A stretch of 64,000 bases of DNA from Anastatus disparis (GCA_017163975.1 JAFFSR010000084.1:645501-709500); one strand, 5' to 3'; counted from the first letter of the stretch, positions 1-12,270 are shown. Numbers and translations: made by a program. The notes: a model not told the origin generated them from the letters alone.

Positions 1-1624
1 TGTTTATTTTTATTTCATTTTGTCCGTAATGAAATTAAGTTGTTAATTATAATATGGTTTGAATCTTATGAATTGTTTATTTATTAATATTACGATATGT
101 AATTGATTTGATTTTGCGTTGATTTATAATCTATAATTTGTAAGACGTGGATAATTTACTACACGATGTTTTGATGAGCAACTTAAATAACTATATCATG
201 TAAAAGGGATTTATTCTTGTAGGTTTCAATAAAAAATCAAAGGAATAGAATATAGCTTAATGCGTATATATTTTATGCGTATATAAAGGAAAATTTCTTA
301 TATTTTTTCATAAAAGTAAAGAGAAGAGAGAGGGATTATTGTTGCAACGGAAAATTCAAATAATGGGACGTAAATATATTTTTACCTTGTTATATATATT
401 ATTTTTTTTTAAACCTCGAAAAGAAAATTTATAATGTAGAATGTCTTATGGTATATTCTTATCGTATTAATTTGTAGCGATAAAGATACGCTCTCGAGTG
501 ATTTACACGCAAAAAATTTGTTTTTATGTTTTCTTAGAAGAAAAATCTAATTTTTATATTTATTTAAGAAAGGAACATTAAAAAAATATTGAATTTTATT
601 AGGGCGAAATGTAGATCATTTCCGTATTTGCCGAGAGGTACTAATGCGGTAATAAATGTCTTAATCCGTATTTAAAATTTCCAAAATTAAATTTTTCCTT
701 TTTATACAATGAAGTATTAAGAAAATATAATACACTGAGAAAAATAAATAATAACTTTAGTTATAGATAGTAATAAAAATTACTATATTTTATAAGTCAG
801 CTGGGACATTTCTGCATTATGACAATTTTTGTTATATTTATAACAAATATTACTATAAAATTTGATAATGTTGGCAACATCGTTTAAGAAATGAAACTAT
901 ATCTTATTAGAAATGAAAAAAATTTCAAGTCATAATAACATAAAAAGGTGAATGATTTTCAATATTATAATCAATATAATATTTAAAAAATTTAAACTGC
1001 TGTTTAATAATAAGTAGAAATAACATTTAACCTCCAGACGAACATATCCGAGGACCATTGGGGGATGATTATATGGAAGTATTCCACCAAAGTAGGAATG
1101 TATCAACGAAAAAAATCCCGGCTGCCAGCAGGTTAAATATATACAACGATTATTCATATTTATAAAAATACCCTGGTAGAAAACCATTTTTTGCACATTT
1201 TTAATGGTTAACGCATGTTGAAATTGGATATACCTAGAAATTCTGTAAACACTTTGAACAGAATTCCTAAGTAAGTGTCATTTAAACATGACCAAAAAAT
1301 AACCAAAAAATGATTTATTTTATATAAAAATAAATACAGAATTATTATAATTATTATAATTATTATAATAAATAATTATCTTAATATAAACTTTAAAATA
1401 TAATACATAATATTTCTAATATTTTTAGAACTTCAGCAAATATATTTGAAAAATGTGAGTGGAATTAGGCCTCCTGGGGAAACCACTTAAAAAATAACGC
1501 GCTTACTTACGTACCTCTGTATTTAAAAATACTAGGTGGTGTGGAAAATTTAGAAATATATTCATAATGAAAAATTTTATAGATTCAGTAATTTAGGTAA
1601 AGGAAATATAATTTATTAATACTA
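1..1624. other. AT-rich spacer, no gene seen
   Basis: No coding sequence with recognisable motifs on either strand. A somewhat less AT-rich patch lies near 1030-1140 and gives an 88-codon minus-strand ORF, but it shows no domain and no codon pattern that would support it. The rest is poly-A/T and short AT repeats. Confidence 0.6.
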
Positions 1625-1952
1625 TATTGATATATATTTTATAATTTAATTTAATTATTATTCACTCAACCGGTGAATAAACACGCTCAACCGGTCAAGA
1701 TTCTCTTTTGGTAATACGTGGTCACGTGGCACACACACTCCGGCACTCGCGGTCTAATTTAAGTCAAATACAACAATTAAAAATTTTAATTTTATTTCAC
1801 TTCGCTTAACAATTTTTAATGAATTTTTATTTAGTTATTTTCGGTCGCGTTCAATCAACTTTTACAAACTTTTCAATTTCTATCACGCTTTTACGTTAAT
1901 CACTTCAATTATATAATCAAATCTCGCGCACAAACAAAAGAAAAATCACTTC
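1625..1952 (-). repeat. Inverted fragment of the LTR-C long terminal repeat
   Basis: Read on the minus strand this matches 31.09-31.42 kb, inside the 5' LTR of the LTR-C element, nearly base for base. Shared landmarks are the CACTCAACCGGTGAATAAAC block, the CACGTGGC block and the AATCTCGCGCACAAAC block. It is an isolated LTR scrap that stops where the LINE sequence begins at about 1950. No coding sequence. Confidence 0.8.
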
Positions 1953-3032
1953 AAATTGCTTGCGATGCTTAGATCGATAGGGTTTTCTAGGGCTGCACTC
2001 GAGTGGATTAGCTCCTATTTATCAGGTAGGAAGCAAATGCTTTCCACACATTTAAAAGAGGATTTGGATTAGCTAACAACCAATCTAGGAGTTTCACAGG
2101 GTTCAGTGCTGGGGCCTCTGTTGTTTTGCCTTTACATTAATAATATCCGTGACACGCTCGACCCCTGTTCCGTTGAGCACATATTATATGCTGATGATCT
2201 CCAAATCTATACTCAGGTCCCTCATTAACATCTGGATGGAGGTATTCGTATTATGCAGAGGGCGGCCAGGGCGGTGTCGGGGTGGCCTGTCGATGCTTTT
2301 CTCACATTAAATGCAAGCAAAACTAAGGTGATCATTTTTGGCAGTAGTCGATTTATTAATAACTTCTATGCTGGTGAGCCAAGAACGATTGAGCTTGAGG
2401 GAGGTGTCGACGTATCTTTCTCTGATACCGTTACGAGCCTTGATGTTGTGCTTGACGCTAAGTTATCATGGGAGCCGCACATTGATATGGTGACTAAAAA
2501 ATTTAATAGGATAATGTATAGTTTGCGGTTCTTTCGTCGGTACACCACTGAGGCGCTGCGTAAACAGCTCGCAGACGCCTTACTGTTTTCGCACCTCAAC
2601 TACTGCTCAGTAGTTCTGCTCGATGCTCCGCAGGGGTTGTGAAGACGATTACAAAGACTACAAAATTCATGTGTGAGATATGTATTAGGCGTAGGAATTG
2701 GCCATCATATCTCTCCTCATAGAGCTGCGCTTTGTTGGCTGCGTACTGATTCAAGGAGACAGTATTTTATAGCTGTACTTATGTACAAAATCGTGCGCAT
2801 GAATAATCACGAGTATCTAGCGAGTCTCTTCACTAGATATGTACCTAGGGTAGCCACTAGGGGAGAGATTAGGGACTTCACGGTGCCTTTCATGCGTACT
2901 GAGACTGGAAGAAATTCCTTTCAAGTTCAAGGTGCGCATTTTTGGAACTCCCTGCCTGCTGATATAAAAAATCTACCATCGCTCGGCAGGTTTAAGTCGG
3001 CTTTGAGGACGTACTTACTCGACCTCGAGTGA
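1950..3032 (+). pseudogene. LINE ORF2 3' half: reverse transcriptase palm to C-terminus (broken)
   Basis: Decayed C-terminal half of a non-LTR retrotransposon polymerase. Visible in order: a segment reading IGFSRAALEWISSYLSGRKQ, the GVSQGSVLGPLLF motif, the catalytic YADD motif near 2190, then the thumb/C-terminal region ending at 3032 with a typical FWNSLP...FKSALRTYL tail. In-frame stops lie near 2070, 2227 and 2640, so at least three breaks. The N-terminal endonuclease and RT fingers are absent, which is normal 5' truncation. The RT motifs suit the CR1/Jockey superfamily; the clade is inferred. The minus-strand LINE piece at 41.3-43.8 kb covers the complementary 5' half, but they share no overlap, so family identity cannot be tested here. 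Confidence 0.85.
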
Positions 3033-3650
3033 AATTAATTTTAAGTATTTTAATCTTTATGTTAATTTATTTTGTTTTTGTCCTATATATAGATTTAAGG
3101 TGTAAATGTTTTTATTAGCGTAATTGGTGGATGAATGTATGCGGAAATAATGAGTGGTTCTGTTTTTATTAGAAGTCATAACATCTTCGGTATTAAGTTT
3201 TTATTCTTTCAATGTTATTATTATTCTATTTTTTAATTATTTACTATTACTTTGTTATTGTATTGTCTAATTTTATTTTTATAGTATTGTCTAATTTTAT
3301 TTTATAGTATTGTCCAATTTTATTTTTATAGTATTGTTCAATTTCATTTTTATTGATGTCATGACAGTGATTCTTCTTTTAAATTATGTATTTTAATTCT
3401 ATGACTGATAGATATTTAAGACTGTTTTTTATTGTAATTTATGTTTTCTGCGTGTATTTAGAATAGTCTGTGATATCACTTTTACATGGTGACTTACTGA
3501 TACAGTATATATTAATTTTAATAATTAACTGTGATATCTTATCTTATTATGTGCAATACTTTATATAGAATTATTACATATCATTTCATGTATTACACGC
3601 CTTTTTGTACTCTTTTTACAAAATAAATTAATATCTATCTATCTATCTAT
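3033..3650 (+). repeat. LINE 3' UTR and TATC tail
   Basis: AT-rich 3' untranslated part of the LINE. It contains about four tandem copies of a 24-bp unit (TATTGTCTAATTTTATTTTT, 3258-3350) and ends in a short (ATCT)n tail at 3632-3650. Microsatellite-like tails in place of poly(A) are usual for CR1/L2-like and some Jockey LINEs. The Gypsy-B sequence begins directly after the tail. Confidence 0.7.
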
Positions 3651-3654
3651 AATA

Positions 3655-4334
3655 ACATAAATCATATTCAAGAAGAAAATATCGATTGTAATGGAAAATT
3701 ATTAAATAAAATAATTTTAATTTATTTGAACGAAGAAAATAAACAGATTATAAAAAATTTAATCTTGAAAAATGAAGATATATTTTGGTTGGAAGGAGAA
3801 AAAAATTGTAAAATGAAATTTAGAACATCATGAAATAAATTTAACAGATAATAAACCAATATATGTTAAACAATTTTCATTGCCATATAAGTCAAAAGAA
3901 ATCGCTATAGAAGAAACAAAAGAACTAATTAAAAATAATTTAGTAAGACCATCTAAAAGTGCTTACAATGCACCAGCATTTGTAGTAAAGAAAAAACCAG
4001 GTAACGATGGGAAAGAAAGATGGTGATTAGTTATAGATTATAGAAAATTAAATAAAATAACAATACCTGACCAATATTTAGTACCATCTATAACAGAAAT
4101 TTTTGATGCCTTAGATGGAAATAAATATTTTATGACTGTAGATATAGTATAAGCTTTCCATTGGGTACCTATGAAAGAATCGGACATTCCTAAGATAGCC
4201 TTTAGCGTTTATCCATTAGGGAGATTTGAATTCACGGTTTTACCATTTGATTTAACGAATTCTCCTCGAACATTTATGAGAGTAGCTAACACTGCTCTGG
4301 GTAAACTTATTAACAAAAAAATATGTCCTGTATA
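3655..4334 (+). pseudogene. Gypsy-B pol segment 1: reverse transcriptase N-terminal part
   Basis: Heavily AT-biased remnant of a Ty3/Gypsy pol. From about 3850 one frame reads through an RT finger region (KPIYVKQFSLPYKSKEIAI), a LVIDYRKLNKITIPDQY block, and MTVDIV followed by the hydrophobic SVYPLGRFEFTVLPF block, with stops at 4024-4026 and 4150-4152. Reading stops at 4334 exactly where the catalytic [Y][I/L/V]DD motif should come. The DD half of that motif is found at 6321-6330, after the inserted TIR element. Inactive. Confidence 0.85.
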
Positions 4335-4963
4335 TGGGTGATTCTATTCGAACGGATCAAATTCAAATTTTGAAATAATAGAAAATAAAGGTGTTCATTT
4401 TAAAAATTTTACTCAGGTTTTTTTTTTATGCTTATATCTAATAGAACAATATCCCAAAGTAGCCAAGCTGTTCATAGGTTATTCCCAGAAAAACTGATAG
4501 ATAAAAAATATACTGATACAGAGGAATTACTTTTATTCCAGGGGAATTACTATTTTTATTACCATCACTTGATATATTATTTTCTAATAACATTATTTTT
4601 GTGCTTGGAAGTGGAGTTAAGTGTACTTGATGATAAAGGATTAGTAGGAAGTTCGCCACCAAACCATTTTATTACCAATACAATTTAAAATAATATATTA
4701 TCAATTTATAGATTTTCCAATTCAGATTTTTCAAAGACTTTGATTTAAATTCAAATAATTATATACTTACTTTGATATCAACGACAAACTCTTCATCAAG
4801 GCTAATGACAAACTGATATTTTTATTTTCTGAATACTACGATGTAACCTTTGATTTCGCTTTATTTATTTATAGTATATACGTAGTATATAGTGTAGTAT
4901 GTAAATATGACTACAGTGATTGTTTACAAAAAGATTTGAGAATGTGCTTACTCGGAAATTCTC

Positions 4964-4968
<5 letters not shown>

Positions 4969-5022
<54 letters not shown>
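4969..5022. repeat. (AT)n microsatellite
   Basis: About 50 bp of uninterrupted AT dinucleotides inside the TIR element. Confidence 0.95.
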
Positions 5023-5029
<7 letters not shown>

Positions 5030-5778
5030 TGAATATATAAAAATTATAAGCAGTATAATATGTATTAAATTTCAAGTGTACAAATAATTTAACACTTCAT
5101 GGTATGAAATTCATGAATAAAATTGTTGACTTTATTATTTAATTAGAATTTTGTGAGTGCATCTCAAAAAAGGCAGGGGAATTATATGCCAGGGGAGATT
5201 ACCTGATAATTTGAATGAAATTTTCACCGAGTAAACGGTCTCCAACATTCACTGCTATACAAACTTTTTTAGTTGTACATTACTCCTTTCTTAAACGTCT
5301 ATTACGTATTTGAATATGCACTCATATCATCTGTGACAGTTAAATGTTCAGAGCCAGGGGAATCATCGTAGAAAAGGTAACTTAGCTTTCATAAGTGAAA
5401 TGATGTTTACACGTAAACAAAAATGTATTCTATGATCAACAAAGCAATTTTTTAGCGAAATAAACATATAATAACAATATTTCTATGTGATAGGAATAGC
5501 ATATAGTTTCATAAGATTCGAATATAACATTTTTTATTATTATTGCTTTTTATCTATGAAAAAATATACATTTTTTTTATAATAACAGAGGGTCAAAGAA
5601 AATATTTTTTTTTTCAACCATTCTGCTAAAATGTATGTACGGATGGAAAAAAAATATTTTTTGATCTTTCAGAAGTATTAATTTATCTATCCTGTATCTC
5701 TACAACGTTTAAAAAATTTTATATATGATTACAGACAGGGAAGATTACTTTTTATACTTTCTAAGGGTCCCTACAAAA

Positions 5779-6151
5779 AAAGAGCGCGGTGGCGTAATGG
5801 ATAGAGCTCTTGCCTTCAACGCGGAGGGCATGGGTTCGAATCCTGGCCAGGTACCTCTAACTTTTTTTTCGAAAGAAAATAAGTGTATGTGCCATTTATA
5901 TCGCGACTCTTTAAAAAATCCGACCTCATTGGGTATCGGTTGATTGTTGGTTACAAAAGTGGCTGACCATCCATCGGTAGTCAAAGTTTTCGGTATGGTG
6001 GGTCTGACAGTCCTAGCCTGATGTAATGTGTTAAACAGATGCCGGGCGGGGGACTTCCTCGACTTCATCATATATAAAAGGTTAATCATATAGAGGACAA
6101 TATCCTTTATATATTAATCTTTTTTTTTTAAAAAAAAAACAAAAAAAAACA
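5779..6151 (+). mobile_element. tRNA-derived SINE with 16-bp target-site duplication
   Basis: The head (about 5783-5850) is tRNA-like, with an A-box-like TGGCGTAATGG at 5790-5800 and a canonical B box GGTTCGAATCC at 5833-5843. A tRNA-unrelated body of about 270 bp and an A-rich tail (6130-6151) follow. Identical direct repeats AAGGGTCCCTACAAAA flank it at 5763-5778 and 6152-6167, the mark of LINE-mediated insertion. The tRNA fold is poor (the anticodon arm does not close well), so this is not a tRNA gene. The TSD is perfect, which suggests this is the youngest insertion in this neighbourhood. Internal Pol III promoter expected from the A/B boxes. Confidence 0.85.
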
Positions 6152-6318
6152 AAGGGTCCCTACAAAAGCTACATTGAAATTAGCGATTAAAAAGTCAACG
6201 GATCATAAAGTTAGAACCTGAAAGTATATGAAAAATTTGTGGTCAGTAATTTTTGAACCTTGTATTGATAGTTTATTAAACGATTACATGTGATTACCCG
6301 TTAGAATAGAATCACCCA

Positions 6319-6886
6319 CATATTGATGACATAATTATAGCTGCAAAATCACAAAGAACATGATATTAAATACAATTTAGTAGCTTCAAAACCGAGAGAA
6401 GCTGGATTGAAACTAGAACCAAAAAAATTTGAATTTATGAAAGAAAAAGTAATGCTTTTAGTGCATATTATAAGCGAAAATGGGATAAAAGCAGATCCAA
6501 AAAAAATTGAGGCAGTAAAACTATTTCCTATTAAAAAAACAGTTAAAAATATTACAGAATTTTAAGGAATAGCAGGATACTATAAAAAATTTATAAATGA
6601 TTTCGCAAAAATAGCAAAACCATTAACATGTTTGTTATAAAAAGATATAAAATTTTCATAGGATTTGAAACAGCAACAAGCATTCGATAAACTTAAAGAA
6701 ACATTATGTTCTGCTCCATTATTAAAATTTCCACAGATAGGTAAGCCTTTCATAATTACAACTGATGCATAAGGATATGCATTAGGAGCGATATTATCTC
6801 AGAGATAAATTGAAGAGGATAAACCTATAGCATATGCCTCAAGAGTTTTAAAAGGCCCAGAACTTAAGTATCATACGTATGCGAAT
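6319..6886 (+). pseudogene. Gypsy-B pol segment 2: RT C-terminus and RNase H N-terminus
   Basis: Continues the frame broken at 4334. It starts with the DD of the catalytic motif (IDDIIIAAKSQ), then the RT thumb (GIAGYYKKFINDFAKIAKP), the linker and the start of RNase H (IITTDA*GYALGAILSQ; IAYASRVLKGPELKYHTYA). At least four in-frame stops. Coding similarity ends abruptly at 6886 where the inverted end of the 17-kb transposon begins. Confidence 0.85.
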
Positions 6887-7232
6887 TGCGACCTCGTTTT
6901 ATATTTCATTATTCGGGATCTATTTCGTAAACTTATTTGGCTAAATTTTTAAACTATTTTTTTGTATTTTTTTCCGCTCTTTCAAATGACGGAATCAGAA
7001 TCATGAATTTCAAGGTGAGTCATACTCAAAAGTTGAAAAGAACGACTTTTATTGCATTTTTCACTATATTTGGGGACTTGATCGCAAAAAACAGTGACTG
7101 TGTAGGCGAAAAATAGTTTTTTACACATCGAAATGTGTTTTCAGATACATTTGGATGCAGATCAAGTGCTTTAAAAATTACTATAATTTTACTTATGACC
7201 ATAATAGACAGCATATTACTTTGAACCCAGAG
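6887..7232. repeat. Left inverted arm of the 17-kb transposon
   Basis: Reverse complement of 23714-24063 with roughly 90% identity by eye. It starts TTGCGACCTCGTTTTATATT and ends near GAACCCAGA. No conserved ORF: the short ORFs predicted here are not preserved between the two arms. Confidence 0.85.
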
Positions 7233-8350
7233 ATACTTCATATTGAATTATTATTCAATAGATTAATAAATATTTGTAATCGCATTAAAAAAATTTTTTT
7301 AAATATTGATTGTTCGATAGAAAGGCTGTGTTATAATGAATAATATTAAAAATAAAAAAAAAAACTTTTTAATGTACTACGTTTTTATAATGAACCAAAA
7401 AGTATAAAATAATGTGTAATAAAATGAAAAATGAATAATGATTTGAAATAAAAAAAAACGTGGGGCGCATGTTTATTATTATGTAAAGTTTTTTTTTATT
7501 TTTAATATTATTTTATACTTTTTAGTTCAATTAAAAAACGTGGTAGATTGAAAAATTTTTTTTTATTTAAATATTATCTTATACATTTTGGTAGTATTAT
7601 TATTATTATTATTAATATTATTTATCGTGTTGTCCAACAGTGCATATTATATAGCATATATATTGTTGTCAAGGGACTAAAACGTGTTTCATCTATTTTT
7701 TTTAGAGAACACGTAATCGCATGGTGAGTTTCCCGCCATTTTGACGATAATGACGCCATTAGAAATTCAACCAAGATTTATTGTTTTATGCATTATTAGA
7801 CCATAAAATGAATAAAATACAGTCTCCAATTCTATATGTATAATAGAAAATGCTGTAATTTATGTCTAATTGCAATATATGACAAGTTAAAGAATTTTAA
7901 AATTTTTCGAAAAGTGTTAGACACTAATGTTAAAAGTATATCTATATATAAAATCTTCAAATCTTCAATTTTGCCAATATCTCCGTTTATAATTAAATAT
8001 ATTAATATATTTTTCGGTGGGAATATATATTTTTAATTATATTATCCAACAATGCGTGCAAAAATATAATATTGAATATATTAATATATTAATATATCAA
8101 AAAAGGATTTTTAAAATTTTCGAAGATGTTGAGACACTAATGTTAAAAGTGTATCTATATATAAAATCTTCAAATCTTTAATTTTGCCAACATCTCCGTA
8201 TATGATCGAATATATTAATATATTGTTCGGTAAATATATATATTTTTTTTATAATATTGCATTGTCATCCAGTTCTGAGCTATATTTAAAATTTCAAGTC
8301 TCTAGCTCATCGGGAAGTTAGTTTACAATCGGTTGCAAAATTTGTACCGA

Positions 8351-8381
<31 letters not shown>

Positions 8382-8640
8382 CCAAAGCGAGTTAATAAAA
8401 ACGTAGTAAAAACTTTTAAATACTTTCATTTAATGCATATTTAGATGCGTAGCAGTCAAAAGTAGAAAAAAATCTGTTTTTTAAAAGTTTTTACTCCTTA
8501 TTGGGGATGTTACCTGAAAAGTTAATGAATAATGATCTTTTTGAAAAGCAGATATATTGAAAAGTATTATAATGGATTTTATAAAGATCTAGACGTATGA
8601 GAACAAATATCAGTACATCATGATGCAAGTGACAAATTGC
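7233..8640. repeat. AT-rich subterminal region with a ~210-bp direct duplication and a CAGA microsatellite
   Basis: No gene. Two diverged direct copies (about 7893-8040 and 8104-8255) share GACACTAATGTTAAAAGT followed by TATCTATATATAAAATCTTC. A (CAGA)n microsatellite sits at 8353-8382, preceded by TCTAGCTCATCGGGAAGT. The remainder is poly-A/T. Confidence 0.7.
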
Positions 8641-8648
8641 CTATCATG

Positions 8649-8925
8649 GCACGAAGTGTATTAGCACCTGAGTGAAGCGAGGGTGATAATTCACGTCGTG
8701 CAATATAGGCAATTTATACTACGAGTATCATACGATTTTTTAAAACACTCACTAGCATAAATCTGCTGTTACGCCTGTCCGTAGCATTAGCAGTGTAATT
8801 ATGCACCGTGCGGTTATTGCTAAGCGTAGCAAGGCTGATAAGCACGGTGAAATAAACGACTGCTTATGACACGGCTAGGTGTGACATAAATGCAGATCGA
8901 TGCTACTCAGTGCTATAAAATTACA
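8649..8925. repeat. Nested stem-loop cluster at the transposase 3' end
   Basis: Hairpin 1 (8649-8701) has a ~18-bp stem (GCACGA...TCGTGC) and loop TGAGTGAAGCGAG at 8669-8681. Hairpin 2 (8804-8849) has stem CACCGTGC.../...GCACGGTG and loop TAAGCGTAGCAAG at 8821-8833. The two loops follow one pattern, TRAGYGWAGCRAG, while the stems are unrelated. Hairpin 2 lies inside a larger imperfect palindrome (about 8753-8925: AGCATAAATCTGC against GCAGATCGATGCT). The C-terminal codons of the transposase overlap this palindrome. Confidence 0.75.
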
Positions 8926-11650
8926 TTCTTCATCACTGTCTTCGTCTATGACTGGATCAATGTCTGAAATAGAAAATATTTCAGAAAGAACTGTCGCTGG
9001 TTTAATTATTCTTGATTTATATCTAGCATTAGTGTTGCTATGTGAGAACAGGAGCCGACTGTCCGTAAACCATTAGCACAGTCGCAGGTATGGCGCAAAA
9101 TGCCTCCATAGCCAATTGAGTTAGGTTTGTATTCTATATAACATTTATAAGTTTTGTTGTTTCTATGTCTTGATCTTACTAAGACTTTAATTATATAAGG
9201 AGTCAGTTTGATATACTCTAAATTAATATTATCTGAATCATCTAATAACTCAGCCAAATAACATATGGCTTGACCTAACTGAAGTTCCTGAAAAAAAAAT
9301 TTTAAGATCTCTTTCTGTCATCTCTGGAAAATCGATGATTTCTTGAGAGGTTAGCTTAGTGGTTGTAGAGCTACGTCTAGACCATCTCGCTGATTCTGCT
9401 TCAACTGCTAAGGTATTTTCCTCTTTATTAGAATTCAACATTCTTTCAATGATTATATCTTGTAATCCATCTTCATTTCGATTGCTGTTTAATTGTTTAC
9501 CAAATCGATTATTAAGAAAACACGCAATTCTGCAATACAAACCAATTTTCGGTAAAAGTTTGTTATCAATTTGATGATGGAAAAGCTTATATTTTTTTTT
9601 TCAAGATTTCATGAATGGCTTCTACTACCCACCTTAATTTCGTAACGTAACGAGATAGATTCGCCTCAGATGTAGTGAGGTTAGGTCGCTGTCCTTTCAA
9701 GGCAGGCATAAGAACCTTGAAACCAAGTTCTTCTAAATAAGGAACTACGTCAATAAATCCTCTATCTACAATACAAATATCACCTTTCTTCATAATACTT
9801 CTTATTCTATTAGGGTCATTCATCACTTTCTTCATAATGCTCGCATCGTTTTCAGTGGCTAAAAATGGACCAGGAAGATCTACGATATAACCATATGTAG
9901 TACAAATGGTGAATGGCTTACATAAATGATAATTTTTATGACCTAAAATATTGCATATTGCTAATAAGTTACATAAAAACTTAAATATGTATTTTCATAA
10001 TTTCATTAATAAAAAATTGCACAAAATGGTGGCGAAATATTTGCGTTTGATTATTAGTGTTTGAGAAAAATTTGAATTTTTATTATCACTCGTACGACTA
10101 ATACCGATTTTTGATTATCCCATATAGAAATGATTTTTGTAAATAATTGTCAATAACATTAAATTACTGTTAAGAACTGTAAAGTACTGTACTGTAAAAA
10201 ATTGAAAATAATTATGAATAATTATAAATACCTATTAATAAAAATAAATTATTTACGAATTTATGATTTTAAAAATGTTAATAATAGTAAATAATTGTAA
10301 ATAACTGTAAAAAATTGAAAATAGCTGTAAATAATACTAAATAATTGTAACTGCTATTTATGTCTCAATTTAAAAATTTTTTAACAATCATTTACAGTTA
10401 TTTACAGATATTCACAGAAATTATTTTCATATAGGATGTAATTATAGAAAGAATAACATATTATTTTAAAAAGATAATATTCATATATGAATATTTATAT
10501 TTAAATAGTCTAATTATTTATGATTTTAAGTTTATATCCAATAATGATTAGGCAGTTATTAAAATTAAAAATTACATTACAAACCTGAATATGACTTTCG
10601 TTGATAATCATTATTTCTGCTTTTCTCATGGCGAAGATAAGTTCCATCAAAAACCATAGCAAGCTCGTTAGTTAAATTAAAAAGTTTTTTTGCATAAATA
10701 GAGGTATGATTATCAATAAGATCCTCTCTCACAAGATTCTTTACTTTAAAGTGACAAGGTAAGACGTCTTTTGCAAATGAATTTAACACTGACTTACAAA
10801 AATGTGATACTTGAATTTCATAATCAATTTCGAAAATTGATACTATAAAATTATTTGATGATGCAGTTCGTAATTTAAATAGAAATATAACTAGAGCCTG
10901 CATTACATTTCTGGAGCTTGATGTTCTCATTGAAACTAGTAATGACATTATCTCTTGTAATTGATCATTCGTAAAACTTGTAAAAGTAAATATTTGTTTA
11001 TCGCTAAGCTCTAAAAATTTAACTTTATCTAAAAACGTTTTTAAAGCTGATTCTGCTATTTTAGTTAAAAATAAATATATTTTATCTTTAGTTAAGAAAC
11101 TTGTGCTACTGTATACTTGTATCAACTTCAACTCATCTTCATAAAATCGTTTCTTGGTTAAGTGACTGTTGCATACTCGATTTCCACTAGGAATAAAAAT
11201 ACGCAATTCATTGAAGCACTGTAATCTAGCATCTATTGGAATAATAGTTAAATTAGGTTTTCCTTTGCAAATACAACATAATCGATGCGTGGAAATAGTT
11301 CTATTAATTGGCAGCTTAATCGTATGTTCTTGTTCTTTAGGTTCATTCAAAACTACATCAAAAACACTTCCTGAACTTTGAGATAGGCTGGAAGATTATG
11401 AAGATGATTGCAAACTCATAGGGTGATTTTCAATCTGTTCACTAGTTGAAGGTTCTACTGCATCCGCAGTAAGAGTTTCTTTTCTACACCTGTCACAAAG
11501 TTTATAACCAACATCAACACTAATGTTTAACTGATCACTAACAGCTTCAATCTCATGCACCGTATACATAATTTTTACTTGAGTAGACAGTTTTCTTAGA
11601 TTACAGAGGCATTTGCAGTATTGATCGGTTATATTGTAATCATCCATCAT
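8875..11650 (-). pseudogene. DDE transposase with C-terminal SWIM zinc finger (broken; one intron)
   Basis: Reads from ATG at 11650. Exon 1 has an N-terminal Cys-rich part (CKCLC...CDRCRKE), a second finger (CCICKG...CNSHL), a helix-rich region and the first catalytic Asp in VFDGTY. A GT-AG intron (about 10583 to 9943) joins YSG to HKNYHLCKPFTICTTYGYI. Exon 2 has the second Asp (IVDRGF), the catalytic Glu in RWVVEAIHE, and a SWIM finger (CDCANGLRTVGSCSHIA). All three catalytic residues are present. Breaks: a nonsense codon at 11396-11398, frame shifts in homopolymer runs near 9590-9600 and 9290-9300, and a small deletion after SHIATL, past which the acidic tail continues in another frame to a stop at 8875-8877. 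This is DDE_Tnp_4-type, close to Harbinger/ISL2EU-like transposases by motif memory. Two of the breaks sit in A/T runs and could be assembly errors. Confidence 0.85.
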
Positions 11651-12266
11651 TAAAGGAGATACTGAAATTAGAAATATTAAGGATATTTATAAATTATAAT
11701 TTTTTTTTCTTACACTCATACACGTGTATATATATATCTTTTGTGAAAGTTATGATAAAAATTATATAAAAGAAAATTATCTGTTTCATAACAATTATAA
11801 GAAAAATTATTGATTTGAAAATATAAGTTTTCAGTTAAAGTATGAACTTGTGATTAAGCATACCTTAACAATGTAATTATGTTACGTACAATTTCTAAAA
11901 TAATGATATATTTGCACAAGATTATTCCAAGCAAATATAAAGAAAATTTTTATTTTATTCAACATATACATATACATGTGTGTATGTATAAATAATAATT
12001 ATATCTAGGAATATATTTTGGAAAACATTAATCAAACATATGATTTACATTCTAAACATTTATTATTACTATTTTATAAAATACATATTCGCTTACATTG
12101 TTTATAGTTAATATTTACAAACGCAAAGAAAATACAGAAAGCATCAGTTGGTATATTGCTTGTTAGTATAAGTTAATTACAATTATTTCTCCATAGTCAT
12201 AATTTGTGACCTTTGTGCAAATGTAAATATTGACTATTAATACTTTAGATATGCTTACAATAATAA
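11651..12266. other. AT-rich 5' flank of the transposase, no gene seen
   Basis: Upstream (minus-strand sense) of the transposase start; presumed promoter side of the transposon. No clear TATA box in a convincing position and no ORF with motifs. It ends at the ATGT target site (12267-12270) of Gypsy-1. Confidence 0.6.
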
Positions 12267-12270
12267 ATGT

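Larger units (their letters stand above)
4335..6318. mobile_element. ~2-kb non-autonomous TIR element inside Gypsy-B RT
   Basis: Bounded by 15-bp perfect terminal inverted repeats TGGGTGATTCTATTC (4335-4349 and 6304-6318); the similarity continues for about 6 more bases. It interrupts the RT reading frame so that VY on the left and IDD on the right belong to one YIDD motif, which fixes the insertion point. The target duplication is unclear (TATA left, CATA right would be a degraded 4-bp repeat). No transposase ORF inside. It contains an (AT)n run, a few copies of the word CCAGGGGAAT and a SINE. The superfamily cannot be assigned from the ends alone. Confidence 0.7.

Noticed and set aside
930..1196. 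88-codon minus-strand ORF
   Set aside because: No motif, no neighbouring support and low-complexity ends.
5783..5850. Functional tRNA gene
   Set aside because: B box is good, but anticodon and acceptor stems do not close, and it is the head of a SINE with its own TSD.
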